This document shows, piece by piece, positions 1-6,432 of a stretch of DNA of 8,051 nucleotides. How positions within the stretch are numbered: position 1 is the stretch's first letter; every line of letters starts with the position of its first letter. Origin of the DNA: Aquificaceae bacterium. Its GTDB lineage: Bacteria; Aquificota; Aquificia; Aquificales; Aquificaceae. The stretch is from assembly GCA_015490115.1 (NCBI GenBank), contig WFYM01000144.1, positions 1 to 8,051 of the forward strand, read 5' to 3'. A program made the position numbers and the translations under genes. The notes under the pieces were generated by a model. That model searched no databases and was not told the origin of the DNA. It saw nothing but the letters and a program-made list of their open reading frames with translations.

Positions 1-2037
1 AACAGGCTCATAAGGGAAAAGAGTCCCTACCTCAGACAGCACGCCTACAACCCGGTAGACTGGTTCCCTTGGTGCGAGGAGGCTTTCGAAAAAGCGAAGA
101 AGGAAGACAAACCCATCTTCCTCTCCATAGGCTACTCCACCTGCCACTGGTGCCACGTGATGGAGAAGGAGTCCTTCGAGGACGAGGAGATAGCTGAGAT
201 CCTGAACACCTACTACGTCCCCATCAAGGTGGACAGGGAGGAAAGACCGGACGTAGACTCCCTTTACATGTCCGTCTGCCAGATGATGACGGGTTCGGGA
301 GGCTGGCCCCTCACCGTGATAATGACACCCGACAAAAAGCCCTTCTTCGCGGGAACTTACTTTCCGAAGGAGGGGAGGCTCGGAAGACCCGGTCTGAAAG
401 ATATACTCCTCGGCATAGCAAGAGCTTGGAAAGAAAACAGAGATAAACTCCTCGAAACCGCGGAGAAGGTGGTCCAGCTTCTGAAAGAAGAAAGCACCTC
501 AAAAGAGGAGCTTGGTGCTGAGCTTCTTTACAGGACCTTCGGTGAGCTTTTCGGTAGCTTCGACCGCGAGTTCGGGGGTTTCGGGACAGCCCCCAAGTTC
601 CCTATACCCCACAACCTCATGTTCCTCATGAGGTATCACAGAAGGACGAAGAACGAAAAGGCTCTCGAGATAGTGAGAAGGACCCTTATCAGGATGAGGT
701 TAGGAGGTATATGGGACCATGTAGGCTTCGGTTTTCACAGATACTCAACGGACAGGGAGTGGAAGCTGCCCCACTTTGAAAAGATGCTATACGACAACGC
801 CCTCCTTCTTTTCACATACGCTGAAGCCTACCAGACAACAGGAGAGGACCTCTTCAGAAGGACAGCTGAGGAGATAGCTGAGTATTTAAGGAGGGACATG
901 CTCTCACCCGAGGGAGCCTTCTACTCCGCGGAGGATGCGGACAGCGAGGGTGAGGAGGGAAAGTTCTACACTTGGACCTTAGAGGAGGTAAGGGACCTCC
1001 TCACAGAGGAGGAGTTCAGGATAGCGAAGACCGTCTTTTCCCTCGAGGAAGAGGGGAACTACCTCGAGGAGGCGACGAAGAAGAAGACGGGAAGGAACCT
1101 ACTCTACATGAAGAAAACGCCCGAAGAGTACGCCCGTGAACTCGGCTACAGCCCGGAAGAGTTCGAAAGGAAGCTCGAAAGTATAAGGAAAAAGCTCTTC
1201 AAGGCGAGGGAGAAAAGGGAAAGACCTTTAAAGGACGACAAGATCTTGACCGACTGGAACGGACTCGCGATAGCAGGCTTTTCAAAAGCTGGGGTAGCCC
1301 TCGGAAGGAAAGATATGGTCGGGACGGCGAAGAGGTGTGCTGACTTTATACTCTCCGCGATGGTAAAGGAGGGGAAGCTACTCCACAGGTACAAGGATGG
1401 GTCCGCCGAGATAGAGGGTTTCTTGGAGGACTACGCCTACCTGATATGGGGTCTTGTGGAGCTTTACATGGCTACCTTCGAAGCTAAATACCTGAGGAAA
1501 GCCTTGGAGCTTACTGAACACACCCTAAAGCACTTCTGGGAGGGAGGTTTCTTCAGGACCCCCGACTACGGGGAGGTCGTCCTCGTGAGAAGAAAGGAGA
1601 TATACGACGGCGCCCTCCCTTCGGGAAACAGTGTTATGGCTTTCAACCTCGTGAGGCTCGGTAGGCTAACCGGAAGGGAGGAACTCGTAAAGAAGGCTGA
1701 GGAGACCCTCACCTCTTTCGGAGAAGATCTCAAGCTACTCCCCTCCGCCCACACCTTTTCCATGATAGCCCTCGACCTCATCCTGAACGGAACCTTCGAG
1801 CTTGTCGCTGTCTCAAGGTCAAAAGAGGAAGCGACGGAGGAACTCCTCTCCCTCCAAAGGGAATTCCTCCCGGAGGGTGTCTTTCTGATAAAGGACGAAG
1901 AAACTGAAGGGATGGTCCCCTTCCTCAGGGACATGCCCCCGAAAAACGGGACCACCTTTTACCTTTGCAGGGGAGGAGCTTGTGAGGAGCCCCTCACCGA
2001 TCCGAAGATACTGAGGGGAAAGCTCAGAACCTCATAA
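1..2037 (+). CDS. DUF255 / YyaL-type thioredoxin-fold protein (5' partial)
   Basis: The reading frame is open from base 1 and begins [11 protein letters not shown], which in this family normally follows only one to three residues, so the start codon is just outside the window. 678 residues are present. The N-terminal third is a thioredoxin-like domain with the family signature CHWCHVM (Cys48 and Cys51 of the visible frame) and the following VDREERPD and GGWP motifs. The rest is the family's alpha/alpha six-barrel, glycosidase-like domain with [27 protein letters not shown] and [11 protein letters not shown] motifs. The protein ends with the typical C-(x)4-C segment (CRGGAC). Relatives are bacterial YyaL and mammalian SPATA20/SSP411. 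The true activity is not established, and a redox or carbohydrate role is only inferred from the folds. No signal peptide can be judged because the extreme N-terminus is missing. The 3' end overlaps convergent fabH by 14 bases. Confidence 0.93.
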   Translation, partial: NRLIREKSPYLRQHAYNPVDWFPWCEEAFEKAKKEDKPIFLSIGYSTCHWCHVMEKESFEDEEIAEILNTYYVPIKVDREERPDVDSLYMSVCQMMTGSGGWPLTVIMTPDKKPFFAGTYFPKEGRLGRPGLKDILLGIARAWKENRDKLLETAEKVVQLLKEESTSKEELGAELLYRTFGELFGSFDREFGGFGTAPKFPIPHNLMFLMRYHRRTKNEKALEIVRRTLIRMRLGGIWDHVGFGFHRYSTDREWKLPHFEKMLYDNALLLFTYAEAYQTTGEDLFRRTAEEIAEYLRRDMLSPEGAFYSAEDADSEGEEGKFYTWTLEEVRDLLTEEEFRIAKTVFSLEEEGNYLEEATKKKTGRNLLYMKKTPEEYARELGYSPEEFERKLESIRKKLFKAREKRERPLKDDKILTDWNGLAIAGFSKAGVALGRKDMVGTAKRCADFILSAMVKEGKLLHRYKDGSAEIEGFLEDYAYLIWGLVELYMATFEAKYLRKALELTEHTLKHFWEGGFFRTPDYGEVVLVRRKEIYDGALPSGNSVMAFNLVRLGRLTGREELVKKAEETLTSFGEDLKLLPSAHTFSMIALDLILNGTFELVAVSRSKEEATEELLSLQREFLPEGVFLIKDEETEGMVPFLRDMPPKNGTTFYLCRGGACEEPLTDPKILRGKLRTS

Positions 2038-2953
2038 GAACAGCACCCCAGGTCAGACCACCTCCCATAGCAGTGAAGAGAACGAGATCCCCCCTCTTTA
2101 GCCTCCCCTCCTTTATAGCTTCGTGGAGGGCTATGGGTATGGAAGCTGCGGAGGTGTTCCCGTATCTGTCTATGTTGACGTAGAACTTCTCCATAGGTAT
2201 TTCGAGCCTCTCCGCCAAAGACCTTATTATCCTCACGTTAGCCTGATGGGGTATCACGAGGTCCACCTCTTTCGGTTCTACCCCGGCTTCTTCCAATACC
2301 TCCCTGCATACCTCCTCCATGTTCCTTACCGCGACCTTGAAAAGTTCTCTTCCCCTCATCTTTATGAAGCCGTCCCTCTCAGCGTAGAGGAGGTCCCATA
2401 GGTTCCCGTCCGAATACATCCTCGAAGCGAGGAGGTCGCTCTCCGAATCGGAGCTTTCAAGGAGGACAGCCCCTGCACCGTCTCCGAAGAGGACGCAGGT
2501 GCTTCTGTCCTCCCAGTCCACTATTTCGGAGAGCTTCTCCACACCGACTATGAGAACCTTGGAAGCTCTCCCGACTTTCAGCAGAGAGTCCGCAACGTCG
2601 AGGGCGTATATGAAACCGCTGCAGGCTGCGGTAATGTCGAAGGCGAAGCCCCTTCCAGCCCCTATGCTCGACTGGAGGAGGCAACCCGTGGAGGGAAACC
2701 TCTTCTCGGGTGTCAGCGTAGCAACTATCACAAGATCTATCTCCTCAGCCCTTGTTCCTGAGCTTCTTATAGCCTCCTCCGAAGCTTTCACAGCCATCTC
2801 GAGGACAGACTCCTCTTTGGCTATCCTCCTCTCCTTTATGCCGGTCCTCGTCCTTATCCACTCGTCGGAGGTGTCCACCATCTTCTCGAGGTCGTGGTTG
2901 GTAAGGACCGTCTTCGGTATGTAGACCCCCGTCCCGACTATCCTCGTCCCCAT
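2024..2953 (-). CDS. fabH: 3-oxoacyl-[acyl-carrier-protein] synthase III (KAS III)
   Basis: FabH condenses acetyl-CoA (or another short acyl-CoA) with malonyl-ACP, the first step of type II fatty-acid synthesis in the cytoplasm. The 309-residue protein has the normal family length and all three catalytic residues: Cys111 in ITAACSGF, His236 in IPHQANVRI and Asn266 in RYGNTSAAS. The glycine-rich GGGLTWGA near the C-terminus is also present, and the N-terminus ([10 protein letters not shown]) is typical. The ATG overlaps the plsX stop as TGATG, so translation is probably coupled to plsX. It is the last gene of yceD-rpmF-plsX-fabH within this window. Its 3' end runs into the convergent DUF255 gene, leaving no room for a terminator between them. 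Acyl-chain preference (acetyl versus branched primers) cannot be read from the sequence by eye. Confidence 0.97.
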   Translation of the reverse strand: MGTRIVGTGVYIPKTVLTNHDLEKMVDTSDEWIRTRTGIKERRIAKEESVLEMAVKASEEAIRSSGTRAEEIDLVIVATLTPEKRFPSTGCLLQSSIGAGRGFAFDITAACSGFIYALDVADSLLKVGRASKVLIVGVEKLSEIVDWEDRSTCVLFGDGAGAVLLESSDSESDLLASRMYSDGNLWDLLYAERDGFIKMRGRELFKVAVRNMEEVCREVLEEAGVEPKEVDLVIPHQANVRIIRSLAERLEIPMEKFYVNIDRYGNTSAASIPIALHEAIKEGRLKRGDLVLFTAMGGGLTWGAVLMRF

Positions 2954-3972
2954 CAGACCTTCGCCACCTCCGGCATAAGGCTCCTCATGTTTTCTACAAG
3001 CTTCCTGTTGAAGTCGGTGCTTAGGAACTCGCCAGCCACCTTCACAGCGTTCCTTATAGCTTTCGCGTTAGCCCTCCCGTGGGTTATTATGACGGGCTTC
3101 TTCGCCCCGAGGAGGGGTATCCCCCCGTATTCGGCAAAGTCAGCCTTCTTCTTGAGCTTCCTGAGAACGGGCATCAAAAAGAAGGCACCCACCTTCGCGA
3201 GTAGACTCTTCTTTACCTCCTCCTTCAACATCTGGACTACGGCGAGACCGAGGCTCTCGCTCGCCTTCAAGATCACGTTCCCGGTGAAGCCGTCGCAGAC
3301 TATAACGTCAAAGGTCCCGGCGTATATGTCCCTCCCCTCCGCGTTCCCGAGGAAGTTGAGACCGGTCTGTTTCAGGAGGGGGAATGTTTCCCTCACAAGC
3401 TCGTTGCCCTTCCCCTCCTCCTCGCCTATGCTGAGTATCCCAACCCTCGGGTTCTTTATGCCGAGTATCTCCTCCGCATAAGTGTGACCTATGACGGCGA
3501 ACTGGAGGAGGTGCCTCGGCTTCGGATCCACGTTCGCCCCAACGTCTATGAGGACCGTCCAACCTTTCGGGTTCGGGAGGGCTACCGCTATAGCGGGTCT
3601 TTCTACCTCCTCCTCGGTTCCGACTACGAACTTCCCGACGGCGAGAACAGCTCCCGTGTTCCCAGCGGAAACGAGACCCTCAGCCCTTCCCTCTCTCACC
3701 AGCTTTGCAGCGACATATAGGGAAGAGTTCCTCTTCCTCAGGACGGCGGAGGGAGGTTCCTCCATTCCGACGACTTCGGGGGCGTGGACTATCTCGAGGA
3801 GGGGATCTCCGAGCCTCCCGGCCTTTTTGAGAATCTTCTCTATCCTCTCCCCGTCACCTACGAGGAGTATCCTGTAGCCGAGGTCGTCAGCTGCAAGGAT
3901 GCAACCCCTTACTATCTCAAGGGGGGCGTAATCACCCCCCATGCAGTCTACGGCGAAGCTGAGTCGCTCCAT
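2953..3972 (-). CDS. plsX: Phosphate acyltransferase PlsX
   Basis: PlsX converts acyl-ACP and phosphate to acyl-phosphate, the donor used by PlsY to acylate glycerol-3-phosphate at the membrane. The 339-residue length is normal. Family motifs appear in order: DCMGGDYAP (residues 9-17), SAGNTGA (102-108), DVGANVD (143-149), SIGEEEGKG (181-189), DGFTGN (227-232) and YGGIPLLG (282-289). There is no signal peptide or clear membrane segment, as expected for a peripheral enzyme. The start ATG overlaps the rpmF stop as TGATG and no strong Shine-Dalgarno is seen close upstream, so re-initiation after rpmF is likely. The downstream junction to fabH is the same TGATG. The order rpmF-plsX-fabH is a widely conserved bacterial cluster. 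Confidence 0.97.
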   Translation of the reverse strand: MERLSFAVDCMGGDYAPLEIVRGCILAADDLGYRILLVGDGERIEKILKKAGRLGDPLLEIVHAPEVVGMEEPPSAVLRKRNSSLYVAAKLVREGRAEGLVSAGNTGAVLAVGKFVVGTEEEVERPAIAVALPNPKGWTVLIDVGANVDPKPRHLLQFAVIGHTYAEEILGIKNPRVGILSIGEEEGKGNELVRETFPLLKQTGLNFLGNAEGRDIYAGTFDVIVCDGFTGNVILKASESLGLAVVQMLKEEVKKSLLAKVGAFFLMPVLRKLKKKADFAEYGGIPLLGAKKPVIITHGRANAKAIRNAVKVAGEFLSTDFNRKLVENMRSLMPEVAKV

Positions 3973-4157
3973 CAGTCCAATTTCAGGACTTCCCTTCCTT
4001 TGTAGTATCCGCAGTAAGGACAGACCCTGTGGGGAACTATCATCTCACCGCAGTTGGGACACTCGGAGAGGGAGGGTATCTTGAACTTGGCGAAGAAGTT
4101 CTGCGCCCTCCTCCTGTCCCTTCTCCACTTGGAGGTCCTCGACTTAGGAGCCGCCAT
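3972..4157 (-). CDS. rpmF: 50S ribosomal protein L32 (zinc-binding form)
   Basis: This is a 61-residue basic protein of the large ribosomal subunit. The N-terminus MAAPKSRTSKWRRDRRRA is a variant of the typical L32 opening (usually AVPKRKTSKSRRD). Two Cys pairs, C33-x2-C36 and C46-x2-C49, form the zinc ribbon, so this is the zinc-containing (C+) type. The start is well supported by a strong Shine-Dalgarno 6 bases upstream, inside the end of the DUF177 gene, which it overlaps by 14 bases. Its stop overlaps the plsX start (TGATG). Linkage of L32 to plsX/fabH is conserved across many phyla and probably ties ribosome supply to lipid synthesis. Confidence 0.97.
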   Translation of the reverse strand: MAAPKSRTSKWRRDRRRAQNFFAKFKIPSLSECPNCGEMIVPHRVCPYCGYYKGREVLKLD

Positions 4158-4668
4158 CCTCTTCCTCCTTTCCTTTGAGCAGGTTTTTTAGTATAGCAAA
4201 TCTCGGGTCTTCCCGCTCGGGTTCTTCGAAGAAAAGATACGGCGAGGGTATACCCGGACAGTCCGGTCTGCAAAGGGGCTTCATGGGTATCTCTAAGATC
4301 AGCTCCTCCCTAACTATGTCCTCGAGGTTTATTATGTCCGGCTCCTCCATGAAGGTGACGTCGAGGTCCTCCGGAGATAGCATAAGCGTCTCTTCGGAAG
4401 GGTAGAGTTCTATGTGCTTTTTCTTCGTCTGGGAGACATCCTTTTCGAAGACCTCAAGGCACCTGCTGCACTCCAGCTCCACCTTACCCTTTATGTCGAG
4501 CTGGACACAGTATCCCCTCTCGTCCCTCGTTATCTCCACCAACACCTCAACGGGTTCCCTTATCTCCCCGATATCGGGAGGGAACTTTATGTCTTCGGGG
4601 GGTATCGAATACTTACCTTGGAACTTGGTGTTTCCGCTTAAGATCTCCTTCAGGTTAAGGACTATCAT
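4144..4668 (-). CDS. yceD: YceD/DUF177 family protein
   Basis: This is a 174-residue member of the DUF177 family, which is almost always encoded just before rpmF. In plants and E. coli, members are linked to 23S rRNA accumulation or processing. The key family feature is seen: CSRCLEVF (C68/C71, counted from the GTG) in the middle, preceded by a beta-rich region and followed by acidic segments and the LEIPMKPLCRPDCPG motif. The more usual tail after that motif, a second CxxCG-like pair, is absent, so only C134 and C138 remain there. The start is ATG at 4668, with GGAG 8 bases upstream. An adjacent in-frame GTG at 4671 would add one Met and has a shorter spacing of 5. The gene overlaps rpmF by 14 bases and heads the operon. 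The molecular role in this organism is inferred from the family only. Confidence 0.88.
   Translation of the reverse strand: MIVLNLKEILSGNTKFQGKYSIPPEDIKFPPDIGEIREPVEVLVEITRDERGYCVQLDIKGKVELECSRCLEVFEKDVSQTKKKHIELYPSEETLMLSPEDLDVTFMEEPDIINLEDIVREELILEIPMKPLCRPDCPGIPSPYLFFEEPEREDPRFAILKNLLKGKEEEDGGS
4164..4171 (-). promoter_or_regulatory. Shine-Dalgarno of rpmF inside yceD
   Basis: The minus strand reads AAAGGAGG, a near-perfect Shine-Dalgarno, 6 bases before the rpmF ATG. It lies in the last codons of the upstream DUF177 gene (Lys/Glu-rich tail) and explains how a gene overlapped by 14 bases can be translated at the high level needed for a ribosomal protein. It is the strongest ribosome binding site in this operon, and the downstream plsX has none comparable. 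Confidence 0.8.
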
Positions 4669-4694
4669 CACACACGCTCCAAGGGTGTTATATT
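4667..4694 (+). promoter_or_regulatory. Candidate promoter for the SRP RNA-dnaX transcript
   Basis: TATATT at 4689-4694 matches the -10 consensus at 5 of 6 positions and lies 7 bases before the predicted 5' end of the SRP RNA (4702), the right distance for transcription to begin at the mature end. ATCACA at 4667-4672, 16 bases upstream, is a modest -35 match (4 of 6) and overlaps the yceD start codon. The patch is AT-rich in an otherwise GC-rich region, which supports a promoter here. The exact hexamers are uncertain. Confidence 0.4.
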
Positions 4695-4695
4695 A

Positions 4696-4724
4696 ATAAT
4701 AACCCCGCAACGGGACAGGGTGAA
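4696..4724 (-). promoter_or_regulatory. Candidate promoter for yceD-rpmF-plsX-fabH
   Basis: On the minus strand, TTCACC (4724-4719) and TATTAT (4701-4696) are separated by 17 bases, matching a sigma70-type -35/-10 pair at 4 of 6 and 5 of 6 positions. Transcription would start near 4689, giving a leader of about 20 bases containing the yceD GGAG. The -35 element would lie inside the SRP RNA gene of the opposite strand. This was found by eye in a very AT-rich patch, where -10-like words occur by chance, so it is tentative. Confidence 0.35.
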
Positions 4725-4777
4725 TCCCCCAGGCCCGAAAGGGAGCAAGGGTAAGCCCGCCGTCCCGTGTGCGGGGT
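4702..4777 (+). ncRNA. ffs: Bacterial small SRP RNA (4.5S-type)
   Basis: This is the RNA scaffold of the signal recognition particle; it binds Ffh and stimulates its interaction with FtsY. The diagnostic domain IV is visible: symmetric loop CAGG (4730-4733) opposite AGCA (4744-4747), stem CCC/GGG (4734-4736 with 4741-4743) and a GNRA tetraloop GAAA (4737-4740). Below it, TGAA (4721-4724) faces TAAG (4752-4755), a typical inner loop, closed by GGG (4718-4720) and CCC (4756-4758). The outer helix is long and nearly perfect: 4702-4708 pairs with 4771-4777 and 4710-4716 pairs with 4762-4768, with A4709 able to pair T4770 and G4769 bulged. There is no Alu domain, so it is the small bacterial form of about 76 bases. 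No terminator follows; it runs straight into dnaX, as Bacillus scr precedes dnaX. The ends are set from the helix and are approximate. Two differences from the common consensus are listed under findings. Confidence 0.9.
4773..4776 (+). promoter_or_regulatory. dnaX Shine-Dalgarno buried in the SRP RNA terminal stem
   Basis: The only plausible ribosome binding site for dnaX is GGGG (extended GGGGT) at 4773-4776, 7 bases before the ATG at 4784. These same bases form the 3' strand of the SRP RNA terminal helix, paired with CCCC at 4703-4706. In the folded transcript the site would be hidden. In a processed transcript it would be removed, leaving a nearly leaderless dnaX message. The overlap is seen directly; its effect on translation is inferred. 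Confidence 0.5.
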
Positions 4778-4783
4778 AAAATA

Positions 4784-6130
4784 ATGCCTATGTATATACC
4801 CTTCGCGAGGAAATACAGACCCAAGTTCTTCAGAGAGGTAGTAGGTCAGGAGGTCCCCGTAAGGGTCCTCAAAAACGCTGTAAGAACGGGAAGGGTATCC
4901 CACGCATACCTCTTCGCCGGTCCGAGGGGTGTAGGAAAGACAACGGTTGCGAGGATACTCGCGAAAGCCCTGAACTGCCTAAGACCCTCCGAGGGAGAAC
5001 CTTGCGGTGAGTGTGAGAACTGCAAGGAGATAGACAGGGGTTCCTTCCCGGACCTCGTTGAGATGGATGCAGCCTCAAACAGGGGAATAGACGACATAAG
5101 GGCGCTGAAGGAGGCGGTGAGCTACACACCTATAAAAGGCTCCCATAAGGTCTACATAATAGACGAAGCCCATATGCTCACGAAGGAAGCCTTCAACGCC
5201 CTTTTGAAGACCCTCGAAGAACCCCCGCCGAGGACGGTCTTTATACTCTGCACAACCGAATACGAGAAGATAATACCCACGATCCTCTCGAGGTGTCAGA
5301 GGCTCATGTTCTCCAGAATACAGGAAGGGAAGATAGTCGAGTATCTCAAGATGATATGCGAGAGGGAAAACATAGAGTTCGAAGAAAAAGCCCTCAGGAT
5401 GATAGCTTCCGCTTCGGAGGGTTGCATGAGGGACGCAGCGTCGCTTCTCGATCAGGCGAGCCTTGCGGGAGACGGTAAAGTGAACGAGAAGATCGTCGAA
5501 GAGTCCCTCGGGATCATAAGCAAAGACAAGGTGAGGTCCTTCCTGAAGCTGATCTTAGACTCCAAGGTGGACGAGGCGGTGAGCTTTCTGAGGGATCTCT
5601 ACGAGAAGGGATACAACCTGACCAAGTTCTGGGAGTCCCTCGAGGAGGAGGTGAGGAACGCGGTCCTCTTCAGGAGCCTGAAAAGTCCGGAGAGGTTCGT
5701 AGAGGAGGCGGAAGCCTATAAAGGTTTTTCCGAATACCCCCTCGAAGCCCTCCTCTACGCGGAGAACCTGATAACGAGGGGGAAGGTGGAGGCAAGGTCG
5801 AGACCACCCCTCAGGGCTTTCGAGCTTGCCCTCGTAAAGAGCCTAATAGTAAAAGAGATCGTTCCCATCTCGAAGCTCGCCTTCGGTGTGAAGGAGGAGA
5901 AAAAACAAAGCACGGAGGAGAGGATAATGTCCATGGTCTCACCGATAGCGAAGAAAGCCATAGAAGGTGCGGAGAAAAAGGAAGAAGAAGGAAAGACCGT
6001 CTTTTTGATAGATGAGGACACCTACAAAGCGGTAGAAGAAGAGCTAAAGAAGGTTATGAATAACGTCCCCGGCGTCGAGTTCAGGGCTGTTAAAAAAAAA
6101 CTCCCGAGGGATACGACCAGTCTGTTCTGA
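4784..6130 (+). CDS. dnaX: DNA polymerase III subunit gamma/tau (clamp-loader ATPase)
   Basis: DnaX is the ATPase of the clamp loader that puts the beta sliding clamp on primed DNA. Numbered from the ATG at 4784, the zero-frame product has 448 residues. Seen in order: the conserved N-terminus PFARKYRPKFFREVVGQE, Walker A GPRGVGKT (46-53), a zinc module with C65, C74, C77 and C80, Walker B with DEAH (127-130), the SRC arginine-finger motif (169-171), a sensor-2 region GCMRDAAS (213-220), then the helical collar domain (about 235-360) and a short variable charged tail. It resembles the short Aquifex DnaX rather than E. coli tau. ATG at 4790 is an alternative start. A GTG at 4769 also extends the frame but lies inside the SRP RNA. 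Near the 3' end, codons 437-439 are AAA AAA AAA, a likely slippage site (separate entry). It is the first protein gene of a plus-strand series with the DUF4911-like gene and tldD. Confidence 0.96.
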   Translation: MPMYIPFARKYRPKFFREVVGQEVPVRVLKNAVRTGRVSHAYLFAGPRGVGKTTVARILAKALNCLRPSEGEPCGECENCKEIDRGSFPDLVEMDAASNRGIDDIRALKEAVSYTPIKGSHKVYIIDEAHMLTKEAFNALLKTLEEPPPRTVFILCTTEYEKIIPTILSRCQRLMFSRIQEGKIVEYLKMICERENIEFEEKALRMIASASEGCMRDAASLLDQASLAGDGKVNEKIVEESLGIISKDKVRSFLKLILDSKVDEAVSFLRDLYEKGYNLTKFWESLEEEVRNAVLFRSLKSPERFVEEAEAYKGFSEYPLEALLYAENLITRGKVEARSRPPLRAFELALVKSLIVKEIVPISKLAFGVKEEKKQSTEERIMSMVSPIAKKAIEGAEKKEEEGKTVFLIDEDTYKAVEEELKKVMNNVPGVEFRAVKKKLPRDTTSLF

Positions 6131-6216
6131 CCCTCATGGAACTCTTCAACGCCAAGGTGGTGAGGTATGAGAGGGGTAAAGGCAAGGGTGCTGACCGTAA
6201 AGATGCCCGTAAGTGA
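6092..6216 (+). other. Putative dnaX slippage site (A9) and alternative -1 frame C-terminus
   Basis: Nine consecutive A's occupy 6092-6100, read in the zero frame as Lys437-439 and followed by LPRDTTSLF and a stop at 6128-6130. In the -1 frame, re-reading A6100, translation continues with ACT and stays open for 38 codons to a TGA at 6214-6216, giving a 477-residue protein. The extension starts TPEGYDQSVLTLMELFNAK and looks protein-like. Many DnaX proteins end in a motif of the kind V-x(5)-LF-x(2)-x-V-V (from memory). AGGG at 6083-6086 lies 5 bases before the run, and GAGGG (6106-6110) can pair with CCCTC (6131-6135) beginning 5 bases after it. Thermus thermophilus dnaX uses an A9 run for transcriptional slippage. 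A homopolymer miscount is the main alternative. The extension overlaps the next gene by 50 bases. Confidence 0.55.
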
Positions 6217-6418
6217 GGTGGGATTCTTCAACGCCCTCCTCGACGGAGCGGGGAGGATAGCCCTCGCGAGGACGAGAGGAAAGGGTGAGGGCGTCGTTGA
6301 CCTAATAACTCCTCCCGATATGTTCGAGGAGCTTCTTGAGATCTTAGAGGGGATGAAGAAGCACGTGAAGGGTCTCGAGATCATAGGTGAGTCTGATCCG
6401 AAAGATCTAAACTTCTGA
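6167..6418 (+). CDS. Small conserved protein, DUF4911-like
   Basis: This is an 83-residue protein with no signal peptide or membrane segment. It has a short beta strand (VKARVLTVKMP), a helix containing FFNALLDGAG, a strand pair around RIALARTR and GVVDLITPP, then a helix MFEELLEILEGMKKHV. This pattern, an N-terminal strand, a helix, and a central x-V-D-L-x-x-P-P-D-M turn before a second helix, recalls the DUF4911 family, whose function is unknown; the assignment is from memory and moderate. The start ATG at 6167 is forced because an in-frame TGA lies at 6161-6163. AAGGTGG at 6154-6160 serves as Shine-Dalgarno. It sits 36 bases after the dnaX zero-frame stop and 14 bases before tldD, so it is likely co-transcribed with both. 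It occupies the place where other bacteria have ybaB/ebfC, but does not look like YbaB. Confidence 0.75.
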   Translation: MRGVKARVLTVKMPVSEVGFFNALLDGAGRIALARTRGKGEGVVDLITPPDMFEELLEILEGMKKHVKGLEIIGESDPKDLNF

Positions 6419-6432
6419 AGGAGGAGGAGAGG

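Noticed and set aside
157..159. ATG at 157 as start of the DUF255 gene
   Set aside because: The open frame and conserved residues, including the CHWC active-site motif at codons 48-51, lie upstream. The true start is outside the window.
2894..3481. 195-codon plus-strand open frame opposite plsX and fabH
   Set aside because: Both plsX and fabH carry complete sets of family motifs in the other strand; this frame is a by-product of their codon use.
4769..4783. GTG at 4769 as an upstream in-frame start of dnaX
   Set aside because: It lies within the terminal helix of the SRP RNA, would add five residues not typical of DnaX, and has no Shine-Dalgarno. ATG at 4784 (or 4790) fits the family N-terminus.
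5891..5906. A6 run preceded by AAGGAGGAG in dnaX as an E. coli-like gamma frameshift site
   Set aside because: The run is in phase AAA AAA CAA, so it does not form an X XXY YYZ heptamer that would allow good re-pairing, and the SD-like sequence is directly adjacent instead of about 10 bases upstream.
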